Positions 1 to 8,764 of a DNA stretch of 64,000 nt are shown piece by piece (position 1 is the stretch's first letter; the number at the start of each line of letters is the position of its first letter). Source of the stretch: Eubacterium sp. AF16-48 (GTDB lineage Bacteria; Bacillota; Clostridia; Lachnospirales; Lachnospiraceae); NCBI RefSeq assembly GCF_003479405.1, contig NZ_QUHB01000001.1:186001-250000 (forward strand). Direction: 5' to 3'. The notes below the pieces were generated by a model. The model saw only the letters and a program-made list of their open reading frames with translations, did no database searches and was not told the origin of the DNA. Made by a program: the position numbers and the translations under genes.

Positions 1-1
1 C

Positions 2-136
2 GTGGCAGATATGGTAGATAAGTCAAGAGGAGACTTTGCGTACGCAATTATTGATTTAGACCACCCTGTAACAGATGCTTTAATTGAAAAATTAAATGCA
101 GTTGAAGGTGTAATTAAGGTAAGAGTAGTTAAATAA
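2..136 (+). CDS. serA: C-terminal end of D-3-phosphoglycerate dehydrogenase (ACT domain), partial
   Basis: Only the last 44 codons are in the window, reading from base 2 to the TAA at 134-136. The peptide has the pattern of the C-terminal ACT domain of SerA: a run ending DFAYAIIDLD, then a helix, then a final strand IKVRVVK directly before the stop. SerA performs the first committed step of serine synthesis, and its ACT domain usually binds serine for feedback control. The catalytic domains lie upstream and cannot be checked. Other ACT-domain proteins could end in a similar way, so the name is probable, not certain. A hairpin terminator follows 25 bases later. Confidence 0.7.
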   Translation: MADMVDKSRGDFAYAIIDLDHPVTDALIEKLNAVEGVIKVRVVK

Positions 137-161
137 TTTATTTTTAATAATTTACTGATAT

Positions 162-199
162 AATGAGGCTGTTGTATAATAGCCTCATTATTGATTTTA
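162..199 (+). terminator. Rho-independent terminator after serA
   Basis: A 9-bp perfect stem (AATGAGGCT at 162-170, AGCCTCATT at 181-189) with a 10-nt loop is followed by a T-rich tail. It ends the serA transcript. It also rules out the upstream ATG at 163 as the start of the next gene, because that codon lies inside the stem. Confidence 0.75.
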
Positions 200-210
200 T
201 GGAGAGTATT

Positions 211-1092
211 ATGGAATTTTTATTAGCAGCCGATAATGTGGCAGATGAATTAGATGCTGAAAAAATCAGCCAGGATGTAAGCAGATTAGCCAAATTTACA
301 GATAGCATGGTGGACAAGCTTATTAATTTCGGATTTAGCATACTAGTTGCAATTATAATATTTGTAATTGGAAAAATTATAATTAAGTTTGTCCGGAAAT
401 TTGTTAAAAAGTTACTTCTTAAGTCTACAGTGGATTTGGGAGTTGTAAAATTTATTGACTCAATAATAAAAGTTGTGGGTTATGTTATGGTTTTAATCAT
501 TATATGTGGTGAAATCGGCATCCAGACAACATCTTTTATTACCCTTTTAGGAACAGGTGGATTATCCATAGGTCTGGCACTTCAGGGAAGCCTTGCCAAC
601 TTTGCAGGTGGCGTACTTATTTTGGTTTCAAAACCATTTATAATAGGGGATTATGTACAAATATGTGGTGAAGAAGGTATTGTTAAGAAAATTGACATTA
701 TATATACAACATTGGTTAAATATGACAACAGAATTATAAAATGTCCTAACGGTGAAGTGGCAAATAATACTATTATTAATTATTCCAATGAAGACGGCAG
801 ACGTGTAGACGTAAAGTTTTCAGTTCACTATGACAGCGACCTTGCTAATGTTAAAAATGTTGTACGGGATATTATATCAAAATGCCCATATACACTAAAG
901 GACAGGTCTAATGATGTGGCAATTACCAAATTAGATGACAGTGCCATAGCATTAGAGGCAAGAGTATGGGTGGAAACAAAGGATTACTGGCAGGCATATG
1001 ACTATTTAAATGAACATATCAAAACAGGTCTTGATGAAAAAGACATTGTTATACCTTATAATCAGTTAGACGTGCATATTTCAAATAAGTAG
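211..1092 (+). CDS. mscS: Small-conductance mechanosensitive channel (MscS family)
   Basis: This 293-residue membrane protein should form a heptameric channel that opens on hypo-osmotic shock. A hydrophobic segment (about residues 35-55, VAIIIFVIGKIII) and a second one around the VMVLIIICGEIG stretch precede the diagnostic pore-helix region GTGGLSIGLALQGSLANFAGG. After it come the MscS beta domain (DYVQICGEEGIVKKID, then CPNGEVANNTIINYS) and the C-terminal alpha/beta domain. The length suits a minimal MscS. I place the start at 211 because GGAG at 201-204 gives good SD spacing; an in-frame ATG at 163 lies in the preceding terminator hairpin. It may be co-transcribed with the next two genes (20-nt gap, then an 11-nt overlap). 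Confidence 0.93.
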   Translation: MEFLLAADNVADELDAEKISQDVSRLAKFTDSMVDKLINFGFSILVAIIIFVIGKIIIKFVRKFVKKLLLKSTVDLGVVKFIDSIIKVVGYVMVLIIICGEIGIQTTSFITLLGTGGLSIGLALQGSLANFAGGVLILVSKPFIIGDYVQICGEEGIVKKIDIIYTTLVKYDNRIIKCPNGEVANNTIINYSNEDGRRVDVKFSVHYDSDLANVKNVVRDIISKCPYTLKDRSNDVAITKLDDSAIALEARVWVETKDYWQAYDYLNEHIKTGLDEKDIVIPYNQLDVHISNK

Positions 1093-1112
1093 ACGAGGAG
1101 GAAACACTTGCT

Positions 1113-1514
1113 ATGGTTTTAATTGTATGTTTGGATTTAAATAACGGTATGTATTTTAATAACAGAAGACAAAGCCGGGATAGAGAAGTAATTAAGGATA
1201 TAGCCTTTATTACTAAAAACAATAATTTAATAATGACTGAATATTCTCATAAATTATTTGAAAATGAATGTGAAAACATAGTTATAACTGATGATTTTGA
1301 AGGGCAATATTTGGAAAATGACTTTTGTTTTGTGGAAAACGAAGATGTTCAGTTAGAAAATATAAAGAAAATAATTGTTTACAGATGGGACAAAGTATAT
1401 CCGTCAGATTATTGCCTCAATTTAGAAGGCTACCATTTAACGTCTACTTTGGAATTTAAGGGATATTCCCATGAAAAAATAGTTAAAGAGGTGTATTTGA
1501 GGAATGAAGAATAA
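1113..1514 (+). CDS. Conserved hypothetical protein, translationally coupled to a nuclease gene
   Basis: The 133-residue product has no signal peptide or membrane helix and should be cytoplasmic. I do not recognise a named family. It begins with a beta strand (MVLIVCLDLNNG) followed by a basic NNRRQSRDRE motif, and has a hydrophobic IKKIIVYRWDKVYP strand near residue 90, which suggests a small alpha/beta fold. An AGGAGG sits 11 nt before the ATG. The last 11 bases overlap the start of the downstream secreted nuclease gene, so the two are probably translated in a coupled way and may work together, for instance in controlling or protecting against the nuclease. That functional link is only inferred from the overlap. 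Confidence 0.6.
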   Translation: MVLIVCLDLNNGMYFNNRRQSRDREVIKDIAFITKNNNLIMTEYSHKLFENECENIVITDDFEGQYLENDFCFVENEDVQLENIKKIIVYRWDKVYPSDYCLNLEGYHLTSTLEFKGYSHEKIVKEVYLRNEE

Positions 1515-2583
1515 ATTTAAAGGTTTACTGGTATATTTAACACTTATTGCTTTATTGTTTTCAGGATGTAGTCAGGATATATCCACTTACTCAGACAATA
1601 CAGAGGTAACTCAGGCAGTTACTAAGAGCAACAGTGCCACTAAAAGTGATTCTAAGAAGCCAAAGAAAAAAAGTGGCAAAAACACATCGTCGAAAAAGAA
1701 TAAAAGTAGTAAAAGGACAACTAAGAGCAGCAAATCGTCATTTAGCTATAAAAGTGTTCCAAAATATAAAGACAAACCATATGTTGCAATTAACAACAAC
1801 GAGCCATTTTTTAAAAAGAATGAATTAAAGGGAAAGTCCTTTGAAAAGTATTCAAAGCTTGATTATCTGGGAAGATGTGGAGTGGCTGAGGCATCTGTTG
1901 GAACAGACTTAATGCCTAGTGAAAAGAGAGGCTCCATAAGTCAGGTAAAGCCCACAGGCTGGCATTCGGTTAGATATAATTTTGTTGACGGAAAATCTCT
2001 GTACAACCGATGTCATTTAATCGGATACCAGTTATCAGGAGAAAATGCCAACGAGAGAAACCTTATTACGGGAACCAGATATTTAAATGTTGATGGTATG
2101 CTTCCTTTTGAAAATATGGTGGCAGATTATGTAAAAGAAACCAAAAATCACGTAATGTATAGGGTTACTCCTGTGTTTGGTGGAAATGAATTGGTGGCAA
2201 GAGGTGTCTTAATGGAAGGATATTCTGTCGAGGATGATGGAGACGGAATATGTTTTAACGTATTTTGCTATAATGTTCAGCCAAAGGTAAAAATAAACTA
2301 TGCTACAGGGGAAAGCAGTGGCTCAGGGGAAATTAAGACAGCACAAAATGGAAACAGTAAAAATACCACTTCAAAAGGTGGAACATCAAAAAATCAAACA
2401 TCTAATGAGAATCAGGATGATTCAAAGTATGATTATATTTTAAACATGAATACACATAAGTTCCATTTGCCGGGATGTAGAGGTGTTAAGCAAATGAGTG
2501 AGGCAAATAAAGGCAAATATAAAGGCTCTAGAGAAGAAGTGATAGAACAGGGGTATGAACCGTGTAAAATATGTAACCCTTAG
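1504..2583 (+). CDS. Secreted lipoprotein DNA/RNA non-specific endonuclease (EndA/DNA-entry nuclease type)
   Basis: Residues 1-22 form a lipoprotein signal with a lipobox ending in LFSGC (Cys22). A long Ser/Lys/Thr linker follows (about 25-80). Residues 95-260 match the DNA-entry nuclease family: the catalytic-type RCHLIGYQL motif puts the likely general-base His at residue 171, followed by NERNLITGTRYLN with the metal-binding Asn. Most relatives have RGHL or RSHL here; Cys170 is unusual. A second low-complexity linker leads to a C-terminal CxxC/His mini-domain (FHLPGCRG ... EPCKICNP) like the Ada-type zinc module found at the end of secreted nucleases. Likely roles are degrading extracellular DNA for nutrients or processing DNA at uptake. 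A hairpin terminator follows. Confidence 0.85.
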   Translation: MKNKFKGLLVYLTLIALLFSGCSQDISTYSDNTEVTQAVTKSNSATKSDSKKPKKKSGKNTSSKKNKSSKRTTKSSKSSFSYKSVPKYKDKPYVAINNNEPFFKKNELKGKSFEKYSKLDYLGRCGVAEASVGTDLMPSEKRGSISQVKPTGWHSVRYNFVDGKSLYNRCHLIGYQLSGENANERNLITGTRYLNVDGMLPFENMVADYVKETKNHVMYRVTPVFGGNELVARGVLMEGYSVEDDGDGICFNVFCYNVQPKVKINYATGESSGSGEIKTAQNGNSKNTTSKGGTSKNQTSNENQDDSKYDYILNMNTHKFHLPGCRGVKQMSEANKGKYKGSREEVIEQGYEPCKICNP

Positions 2584-2611
2584 AATGACTTAGACTATAG
2601 ATATGATTTAG

Positions 2612-2655
2612 AAACAGGTGTTACCTTGGCGTTAAGGTAATGCCTGTTTTAGTAT
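2612..2655 (+). terminator. Rho-independent terminator after the nuclease gene
   Basis: AAACAGG-N2-TTACCTT (2612-2627) pairs with AAGGTAA-N2-CCTGTTT around a short loop, followed by a short T run. It ends the mscS-nuclease transcript. Confidence 0.7.
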
Positions 2656-2764
2656 GAAATATTTGATAATGTTACAAGAAAGATACAATTTTGAAATATA
2701 ATTTTTTGTATTAATATAGGTTAACATTGCCTTTTTAAGGCTTGATTGATTCATGGAGGGAGTT

Positions 2765-3502
2765 ATGGAAATATTAACTTTTCTTTTTTGGAGGTTGTTT
2801 ATACTTAAAGCAACGGCATCCATTTTGGGAGGCTTGTATTTATGCATAAAGGGGAACAAAATTTCAACAGTAACAATACAAAAAATGTTTTCAGGTTATT
2901 GTGGAGTAATATTTGGTTCATTGATTATGTTTTTACTTAACCCAAATGCCATTCTTATGATTTTTGGTTGTGTAATAGGTTATTTCATATTTTTTCTGAC
3001 TGATAAAATTTTTAAAAATAATGGAATGTTTCTGGTATCGTTTGTGTGTGTTATGGAATGGGGATATATTATACCCACAAGTATCATTTTTCATAATGCT
3101 GAAAGATTAAAAAACAGCATACACATAATATCAGATAAAGACAGAAGTTATGTTGAAAAATATTTTATGGGAGATAATTATGCAATTTGGGACAAATGTT
3201 TTTTCATGGCAGTTTTGATTGGTCTAATAGCTGCTGTTGTCATGGCACTGGTTGTAAAAAACAGGAAAATATTAAATTTTATGATGTTATTAATAGGTTC
3301 AGTTCAACTTTTTGGAAGCATTTTCTCGGTTTCAAATTACTTTGACAGAAGGGTAACTGATTGGGAAGTAGTATACATTCCATATATGAACATCCACTTT
3401 GAAAACAATGGGATTTATCTGGGATGGTCAATCATTATGACTGCCATAATATTTTATTGGATTCAGAAAAAGGTGGACAAATCAAACAATAATATAGATT
3501 AA
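2765..3502 (+). CDS. Uncharacterised polytopic membrane protein
   Basis: A 245-residue protein with about six hydrophobic segments (for example LTFLFWRLFILKATASILGG near the N-terminus, CGVIFGSLIMFLL, ILMIFGCVIGYFIFFL, CFFMAVLIGLIAAVVMALVV and a C-terminal GWSIIMTAIIFYWIQ) and a short lysine-rich tail. I do not recognise a family and see no catalytic motif. Two in-frame ATGs occur at 2753 and 2765. I prefer 2765 because GGAGG at 2755-2759 is then 5 nt upstream; the first ATG overlaps that SD. The gene stands alone between two terminators. Confidence 0.65.
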   Translation: MEILTFLFWRLFILKATASILGGLYLCIKGNKISTVTIQKMFSGYCGVIFGSLIMFLLNPNAILMIFGCVIGYFIFFLTDKIFKNNGMFLVSFVCVMEWGYIIPTSIIFHNAERLKNSIHIISDKDRSYVEKYFMGDNYAIWDKCFFMAVLIGLIAAVVMALVVKNRKILNFMMLLIGSVQLFGSIFSVSNYFDRRVTDWEVVYIPYMNIHFENNGIYLGWSIIMTAIIFYWIQKKVDKSNNNID

Positions 3503-3515
3503 AAATATACATACT

Positions 3516-3555
3516 AAAAATCTCCTGTTACAGGATAGCCTGACAGGAGATTTTT
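3516..3555. terminator. Bidirectional terminator between the membrane protein gene and argH
   Basis: TCTCCTGT (3521-3528) pairs with ACAGGAGA (3543-3550), flanked by A5 on one side and T5 on the other, so it can terminate both converging transcripts. Confidence 0.8.
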
Positions 3556-3565
3556 GTGTACGGAT

Positions 3566-4939
3566 TTATTTGTTTAAATATTCTTTATATACCTTAATTA
3601 CCTTTTTCATTGCGTCAGGTCCCGGAGCACCGATAGTTGTTCGCTTGTTTACGCATGTCTCTAAGCTGATGGAATTGTATATATCATCTTCAAAAACAGG
3701 ACTGATTGCCTTATATTCGTCTAAAGTCATATCGTCTAAGGCAATTTTCTTTTCTTCACAGAAAAGAACTAACTGACCTACAATTCCGTGGGCATCTCTA
3801 AAAGGAACACCATGATTTACAAGGTAGTCAGCAGCATCTGTGGCATTAGTAAATCCATGTTTGGTGCTGGCTTCCATAATATCTTTATTGAAAGTCATTG
3901 TGTCAATCATTCCTGTAAATAAAACAATACAGCCCTTTACAGTATCAATGGCATCAAAGGTAAGTTCCTTATCTTCCTGCATATCCTTATTATAGGCAAG
4001 AGGAAGTCCCTTCATTGTTGTAAGAATAGAAGTAAGGGCACCATATACACGTCCTGTTTTACCACGAATAAGTTCTGCAATGTCAGGATTTTTCTTCTGT
4101 GGCATAATACTTGAACCTGTGCTATAGGAATCGTCAATGTTTACAAATCTGTATTCATTGGAGTTCCAAATGCAGATTTCCTCACAGAAGCGGCTTAAAT
4201 GCATCATAATAGTAGACAATGCACTGAGAAGCTCAATGATGTAGTCCCTGTCTGATACTGAATCCATACTGTTTAAAGTCGGTCCGTCAAAATCAAGTAA
4301 CTGCGCAGTATATTCTCTGTCTAACGGATAGGTAGTTCCTGCAAGGGCACCTGAACCAAGAGGACAATAATTCATTCTTTTATAAATATCATCAAGTCTG
4401 TCACGGTCACGTTTAAACATTTCAAAATATGCACCAAAATGATGGGCAAGAGTAATTGGCTGTGCCTTTTGAAGATGTGTAAATCCCGGCATATATGTTT
4501 CTGTGTTATTTTCAATAACATTTAACAGAGAAGAAAGAAGAGTCTTAAGTAATCCGTTAATTTCAACCACTTCATCTCTGGTGTATAATTTCATATCTAA
4601 GGCAACCTGGTCATTACGGCTTCTTCCTGTGTGAAGCTTTTTGCCGGCGTCGCCAATACGTTCTATTAAATTAGCTTCAACAAAGCTGTGAATATCTTCA
4701 CTTTCCTTTGAAAACTGAAGAGTACCATTATCAATATCTTCCTTAATACCTTCTAATCCTTTGATAATCTGATTCATTTCATCTGTGGAAATAATATTTT
4801 GCTTACCAAGCATTTTAACATGAGCAATACTTCCACGTATATCCTGTGCATAAAATTTCTGGTCAAAAGAGAGAGATTCATTAAAGTTATGAACTAACTG
4901 ATTTTCCTCTTTTGTAAAACGACCGCCCCATAATTTCAT
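3566..4939 (-). CDS. argH: Argininosuccinate lyase
   Basis: This 457-residue cytoplasmic enzyme cleaves argininosuccinate to arginine and fumarate, the last step of arginine synthesis. Its length is standard for the fumarase/aspartase superfamily. The signature loop GSSIMPQKKNPD is at residues 275-286 and includes the catalytic serine. The other conserved blocks are present: TGRSRNDQ (104-111) and FTHLQKAQP (153-161). The N-terminus MKLWGGRF is typical of ArgH. GAGG lies 7 nt before the ATG, and a good promoter lies upstream. No other arginine genes are near (argG is absent from the window). Confidence 0.97.
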   Translation of the reverse strand: MKLWGGRFTKEENQLVHNFNESLSFDQKFYAQDIRGSIAHVKMLGKQNIISTDEMNQIIKGLEGIKEDIDNGTLQFSKESEDIHSFVEANLIERIGDAGKKLHTGRSRNDQVALDMKLYTRDEVVEINGLLKTLLSSLLNVIENNTETYMPGFTHLQKAQPITLAHHFGAYFEMFKRDRDRLDDIYKRMNYCPLGSGALAGTTYPLDREYTAQLLDFDGPTLNSMDSVSDRDYIIELLSALSTIMMHLSRFCEEICIWNSNEYRFVNIDDSYSTGSSIMPQKKNPDIAELIRGKTGRVYGALTSILTTMKGLPLAYNKDMQEDKELTFDAIDTVKGCIVLFTGMIDTMTFNKDIMEASTKHGFTNATDAADYLVNHGVPFRDAHGIVGQLVLFCEEKKIALDDMTLDEYKAISPVFEDDIYNSISLETCVNKRTTIGAPGPDAMKKVIKVYKEYLNK

Positions 4940-5003
4940 ATGTATACCTCGCTATTTCGTAATTTTTAGTTTATTTAAGACCTAATAAGCCTACAACTAT
5001 AAA

Positions 5004-5032
5004 AGTATATCATTTAAGCACTGGTTTTTCAA
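5004..5032 (-). promoter_or_regulatory. Housekeeping-type promoter for argH
   Basis: Read on the minus strand, TTGAAA (5032-5027), a 17-nt spacer and TATACT (5009-5004) lie about 65 bp before the argH start. Confidence 0.7.
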
Positions 5033-5106
5033 ATGTTCTTTTGATATACTATAGCTTGCTTAAGAATCAATGAAATAATTAGAAAACTAATGAAAGGTCA
5101 GTTGAA

Positions 5107-6060
5107 ATGAAATTTTATTTTGCACCTTTAGAGGGAGTAACGGGATTTACATATAGAAATGTTTTTGCAGATTTGTTTGGTGGAGTGGATAAATACTATG
5201 CTCCCTTTATTTCTCCCTGTGTAAATGACAAATTAAAGGGAAAAGAAATAAGGGATATTTTGCCGGAAAACAATAGTGGTAAGGTAAATCTAGTTCCTCA
5301 GATTTTAACTAATCGGGCAGATTATTTTATAAAGGCTACAAAACAGATTATGGATATGGGTTATACAAAGGAAATTAATATAAATATTGGTTGCCCTTCA
5401 GGTACGGTAGTAGCCAAAAACAAAGGTTCGGGATTCCTTAGGGATACAGATGCCATGGGCAGGTTTTTTGAGGAAATATTTAACTGGAGGGATTCAGACG
5501 AAAGTGGACTGGATATTTCAGTAAAAACAAGGATAGGAGTAAATGATGCTGAAGAATTTTCGGAAATTATGGAGGTTTATAACCAATATCCAATTAGTGA
5601 ACTTACCATACATCCCAGAACTAGAAAGCAAATGTATAGGGATACGCCGGATATGAATGCTTTTGATTATGCTTTTAAGGTGAGCAGGAATCCTTTGTGC
5701 TATAATGGGGACATTAGAACAGTTGTGGATTATGAAAATTTTGCAAAAAAGTACAATGTAGAGGCGGTAATGATTGGCAGAGGACTGATTGCAAATCCAC
5801 AGTTGGTAAATGAAATTAAGGGACAAGAGAAGCTTACTAAAGAAATGTTAAAACAGTACCATGACAGGCTGTACCGGGATTTTGAAAAAATAATGAAAGC
5901 TGATAAGCACCTTTTATTCAAAATGAAGGAATTTTGGAATTATGTATCATGGAATTTTGAAGATGAAAATAAGTGTGCCAAGTTAGTTAGAAAATGCCAG
6001 AATTTGTACAAATACAACCTGGCAGTAGAAGAAATATTTGGAACAATGGAACTTAAATAA
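5107..6060 (+). CDS. dus: tRNA-dihydrouridine synthase family protein
   Basis: The product is 317 residues and should reduce specific uridines in the tRNA D-loop using FMN and NADPH. The N-terminal FMN-binding strand APLEGVTGFTYR is typical of Dus proteins. The catalytic cysteine is in NINIGCPSG (Cys96), followed by the KNKGSGFL segment, then KTRIGV (FMN/RNA contact), LTIHPRTRKQMY and the phosphate-binding GDIRT and MIGRGLIANP motifs. The helical C-terminal domain is shorter than in DusA/B/C but normal for Firmicutes Dus enzymes. Which tRNA position it modifies cannot be told from sequence. The gene is monocistronic, divergent from argH and convergent with htpG. Confidence 0.9.
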   Translation: MKFYFAPLEGVTGFTYRNVFADLFGGVDKYYAPFISPCVNDKLKGKEIRDILPENNSGKVNLVPQILTNRADYFIKATKQIMDMGYTKEININIGCPSGTVVAKNKGSGFLRDTDAMGRFFEEIFNWRDSDESGLDISVKTRIGVNDAEEFSEIMEVYNQYPISELTIHPRTRKQMYRDTPDMNAFDYAFKVSRNPLCYNGDIRTVVDYENFAKKYNVEAVMIGRGLIANPQLVNEIKGQEKLTKEMLKQYHDRLYRDFEKIMKADKHLLFKMKEFWNYVSWNFEDENKCAKLVRKCQNLYKYNLAVEEIFGTMELK

Positions 6061-6066
6061 AAAGAA

Positions 6067-6106
6067 AAAACTCCGATTACACAAGAAAAGGTAACCGGAG
6101 TTTCTT
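6067..6106. terminator. Bidirectional terminator between dus and htpG
   Basis: CTCCGATTAC (6071-6080) pairs with GTAACCGGAG (6091-6100) with one mismatch. It is flanked by an A run and a T run, so it serves both converging genes. Confidence 0.75.
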
Positions 6107-6110
6107 TGAA

Positions 6111-8099
6111 TTATTTAGTTAAAATTTCAAGAATTTTATTGCTTCGTTCAATGAAGGCTGTCATGCTTTCAGGATTAAGTGGTGTATGGCTTATTAATGC
6201 TAAATCATAAAGCTGTTTGCAAATAAGCTCTGTGTTTTCACCTTCCGGATTGTCCAAAATATACTTAACAAGATTGTTAGAAGCATTAAGGGTAAGAGTT
6301 TCACCGGCTCCGCCAAACATTGAAGGATCCATATTAGACATACCGTACATTTTCATCATATCCTGCATACGGCGTGTCTCTTCAGAAACGGTAATCATGG
6401 AAGATACCTTTTCATCCTTTAATTTCTGAACCTTTATATCAATTTCCCTTCCCAACGCTTTCTTGAAGGTTTCGCTTAACTTTTCTTTTAATGATTTTTC
6501 TTCATCTTCACTTAATTCTTCCGTGAATGAATCGTTTAATTCATCATCAATACGTTTAAATTTAACCCCTTCATTCTTTGATTCAAGCTGTGTAATAAAT
6601 GGCTGGTCAATGCTGTCCTTTAAAATAACTGCATCGATGCCCTGAGCCTTAAACATATTTACATACTGGCTCTGCTGAACAGGGTCGTTTGTATAGAAAA
6701 TAGTGTTTTCATGATTTTCCTTATTTTCTTCAAGGCATTCCTTAAATGTAAGATATTTATTATCTAAGTTCTTGAAAAGAACATAGTCAGACATCTTTTC
6801 GCAGAATTTCTCGTCTTTTAAGCAGCCGTATTTAATGAAGGGACTAATGTCATCCCAGTATTTCTCATAATTTTCCTTATCGGTTTTACACATACCGGAT
6901 AATTTATCAGCAACTTTCTTAGTAATGTAGTCTGAAATCTTTTTAACGAAACCATCATTTTGCAAAGCAGAACGTGAAACGTTAAGTGGAAGATCAGGAC
7001 AATCAATAACACCCTTTAAAAGCATTAAAAATTCAGGAATTACCTCTTTAATATTATCGGCGATAAATACCTGATTGTTGTAAAGTTTAATAGTGCCTTC
7101 TATGGATTCGTATTCCATATTAATCTTAGGGAAGTATAAAATACCTTTCAAATTAAATGGATAATCCATATTTAAATGAATCCAGAATAAAGGTTCCTTA
7201 TAATCCATGAAAACCTTATGATAAAATGCACGATATTCTTCATCACTACATTCATTTGGATGTTTTGTCCAAAGAGGAGTAGTGTCACTGATACTTACCG
7301 GACGCTTCAAAACCTTAACTTTTTTCTTTTCAGGTTCAACCTCTACAGTCTCCTTAGTACCGTCTTCCTTTTCTTTTTCTTCAGTTTTAGCCGGCTCTAC
7401 AATATGTTCAATAACAGTATCTTTTTCTGTTAATTCTGATTCGTCAATTGTTTCATATTCAGGCTCTGCAGTTTCGTCAGATAAGAATATTTCCACAGGC
7501 ATAAATGAGCAATATTTATCTAAAACTTCACGGGCTCTGTACATATTGGCAAATTCTACACTGTCTTCATTTAAGTAAAGAGTAATCTTTGTGCCACGGG
7601 TTGTTTTGTCAGATTCACTCATGTTAAATTCGGTTCCGTCTTCACAATCCCACAATACAGCCTTAGCATCCTTCTTGTAAGATAATGTATCAATTGTAAC
7701 TCTGTCGGCAACCATAAAAGCAGAGTAGAAGCCTAAACCAAAATGTCCTATAATCTGGTCATCAGATGTTTTGTCCTTGTACTGTTCAAGGAAAGCTTCA
7801 GCACCTGAAAAGGCAATCTGGTTAATATATTCATCAACTTCATCCTCCGTCATACCGATACCGTTATCAATAAAAGTGATGGTTTTTTCATTAGGATTTA
7901 CAATAACCTGAACCTTAAGCTCTTCGTCATCAGCGATTTCTGTTTCACCCATCATATCCAATTTCTTTAATTTGGTAATCGCATCACATCCGTTTGATAC
8001 TAATTCTCTGAAAAAAATGTCATGGTCAGAGTACAGCCATTTCTTAATAATAGGAAATATGTTTTCGCTATTAATAGATAAACTTCCTGTTTTTGCCAT
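6111..8099 (-). CDS. htpG: Hsp90-family molecular chaperone HtpG
   Basis: A 662-residue ATP-dependent chaperone. The N-terminal GHKL ATPase domain carries the expected motifs: ELVSNGCDAI (Asn box; the more common form is ELISNASDA), FIDNGIGMT, and GHFGLGFYSAFMVAD. The middle domain contains LNVSRSALQ with the catalytic Arg, followed by the C-terminal dimerisation region; as in other bacterial homologues there is no MEEVD tail. A charged, Glu/Lys-rich linker (about residues 225-265) is longer than in E. coli HtpG. AAGGAG lies 8 nt before the start. A perfect CIRCE operator about 110 bp upstream implies HrcA control, unlike B. subtilis htpG, which is not in the CIRCE regulon. Confidence 0.96.
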   Translation of the reverse strand: MAKTGSLSINSENIFPIIKKWLYSDHDIFFRELVSNGCDAITKLKKLDMMGETEIADDEELKVQVIVNPNEKTITFIDNGIGMTEDEVDEYINQIAFSGAEAFLEQYKDKTSDDQIIGHFGLGFYSAFMVADRVTIDTLSYKKDAKAVLWDCEDGTEFNMSESDKTTRGTKITLYLNEDSVEFANMYRAREVLDKYCSFMPVEIFLSDETAEPEYETIDESELTEKDTVIEHIVEPAKTEEKEKEDGTKETVEVEPEKKKVKVLKRPVSISDTTPLWTKHPNECSDEEYRAFYHKVFMDYKEPLFWIHLNMDYPFNLKGILYFPKINMEYESIEGTIKLYNNQVFIADNIKEVIPEFLMLLKGVIDCPDLPLNVSRSALQNDGFVKKISDYITKKVADKLSGMCKTDKENYEKYWDDISPFIKYGCLKDEKFCEKMSDYVLFKNLDNKYLTFKECLEENKENHENTIFYTNDPVQQSQYVNMFKAQGIDAVILKDSIDQPFITQLESKNEGVKFKRIDDELNDSFTEELSEDEEKSLKEKLSETFKKALGREIDIKVQKLKDEKVSSMITVSEETRRMQDMMKMYGMSNMDPSMFGGAGETLTLNASNNLVKYILDNPEGENTELICKQLYDLALISHTPLNPESMTAFIERSNKILEILTK

Positions 8100-8172
8100 T
8101 ATTAATCACTCCTTATATAAAAATATTTTATTTCAAATCTAAAAAGAGAGGTAATCCTTCTCAATAAAGTCA

Positions 8173-8200
8173 ATTTTAACGCACAAAAATAAAAAGTCAA
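8173..8200 (-). promoter_or_regulatory. Promoter for htpG
   Basis: On the minus strand, TTGACT (8200-8195), a 16-nt spacer and TAAAAT (8178-8173) lie about 75 bp before htpG. The CIRCE element starts 7 bp upstream of the -35 box. Confidence 0.65.
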
Positions 8201-8207
8201 TACAAAA

Positions 8208-8234
8208 TTAGCACTCGCTTCAAACGAGTGCTAA
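8208..8234. promoter_or_regulatory. CIRCE operator (HrcA site) upstream of htpG
   Basis: Perfect match to the consensus: TTAGCACTC, 9 nt, GAGTGCTAA. HrcA binds this palindrome and represses heat-shock genes. Here it lies just upstream of the -35 box rather than downstream of the promoter. Confidence 0.93.
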
Positions 8235-8266
8235 AAGTTTACTGTTTGTTAACATTTTAGAAAAAA

Positions 8267-8758
8267 TTAGTTTTCATCACAGGAAAAATAATTGTTGAAA
8301 AACGTAAGAACCATTTTATCCCAATAATGATCTAATGTTTTATCCATGGTGAAAACATTAATGGAAGTGCCTGTTATAACTTCTAATGTATTATTTTCAT
8401 ATAAAACATGTATGTACAGTCCGCCTATTTGGTGTAAATCCATATCCATACCGGAGGCGTCTAGAATTTTGCCGTGATATTCCTTGGCAAGAGAAAATAC
8501 CAGCTTCATTTTAGTTGGAACTTTTTTACCTTTTATGATTTCAAAGCATATATGTTTAATATCCTTCCAATATACAAAGTCATTTATTTTTGCTTCAAGT
8601 TCATCAGAATCATAAAAAGCCGCATTTATCCGTCCGTTAAGGGAGAACGAATTAGAAGTATCAATTTGTCCTTCGCATAATAAATAATTATCAAAAGTCT
8701 CCTTAACTAAAAGATGCTGCATAAAATTATTTATATCATTTACTTTAAAACTAATCAT
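8267..8758 (-). CDS. Conserved hypothetical protein (DUF5721-like), predicted leaderless gene
   Basis: A 163-residue cytoplasmic protein that resembles a Lachnospiraceae-type family of unknown function (I recall it as DUF5721; not checked). Its features are the N-terminal MISFKVNDINNFMQHLL, a central INAAFYDSDELE segment and an IKGKKVPTKMKLVFSL segment. No catalytic motif is visible. I start it at the ATG at 8758. An upstream in-frame GTG at 8788 lies inside the -35 region of a strong promoter and has no SD. The chosen ATG also lacks an SD, but it lies only 6 nt after a TATAAT box, which predicts a leaderless mRNA. It sits upstream of htpG on the same strand, with the CIRCE region between. 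Confidence 0.7.
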   Translation of the reverse strand: MISFKVNDINNFMQHLLVKETFDNYLLCEGQIDTSNSFSLNGRINAAFYDSDELEAKINDFVYWKDIKHICFEIIKGKKVPTKMKLVFSLAKEYHGKILDASGMDMDLHQIGGLYIHVLYENNTLEVITGTSINVFTMDKTLDHYWDKMVLTFFNNYFSCDEN

Positions 8759-8764
8759 AAAAAA

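Noticed and set aside
163..210. Longer N-terminus for the MscS protein starting at ATG 163
   Set aside because: The codon lies inside the serA terminator stem, has no SD, and the ATG at 211 has a well-spaced GGAG.
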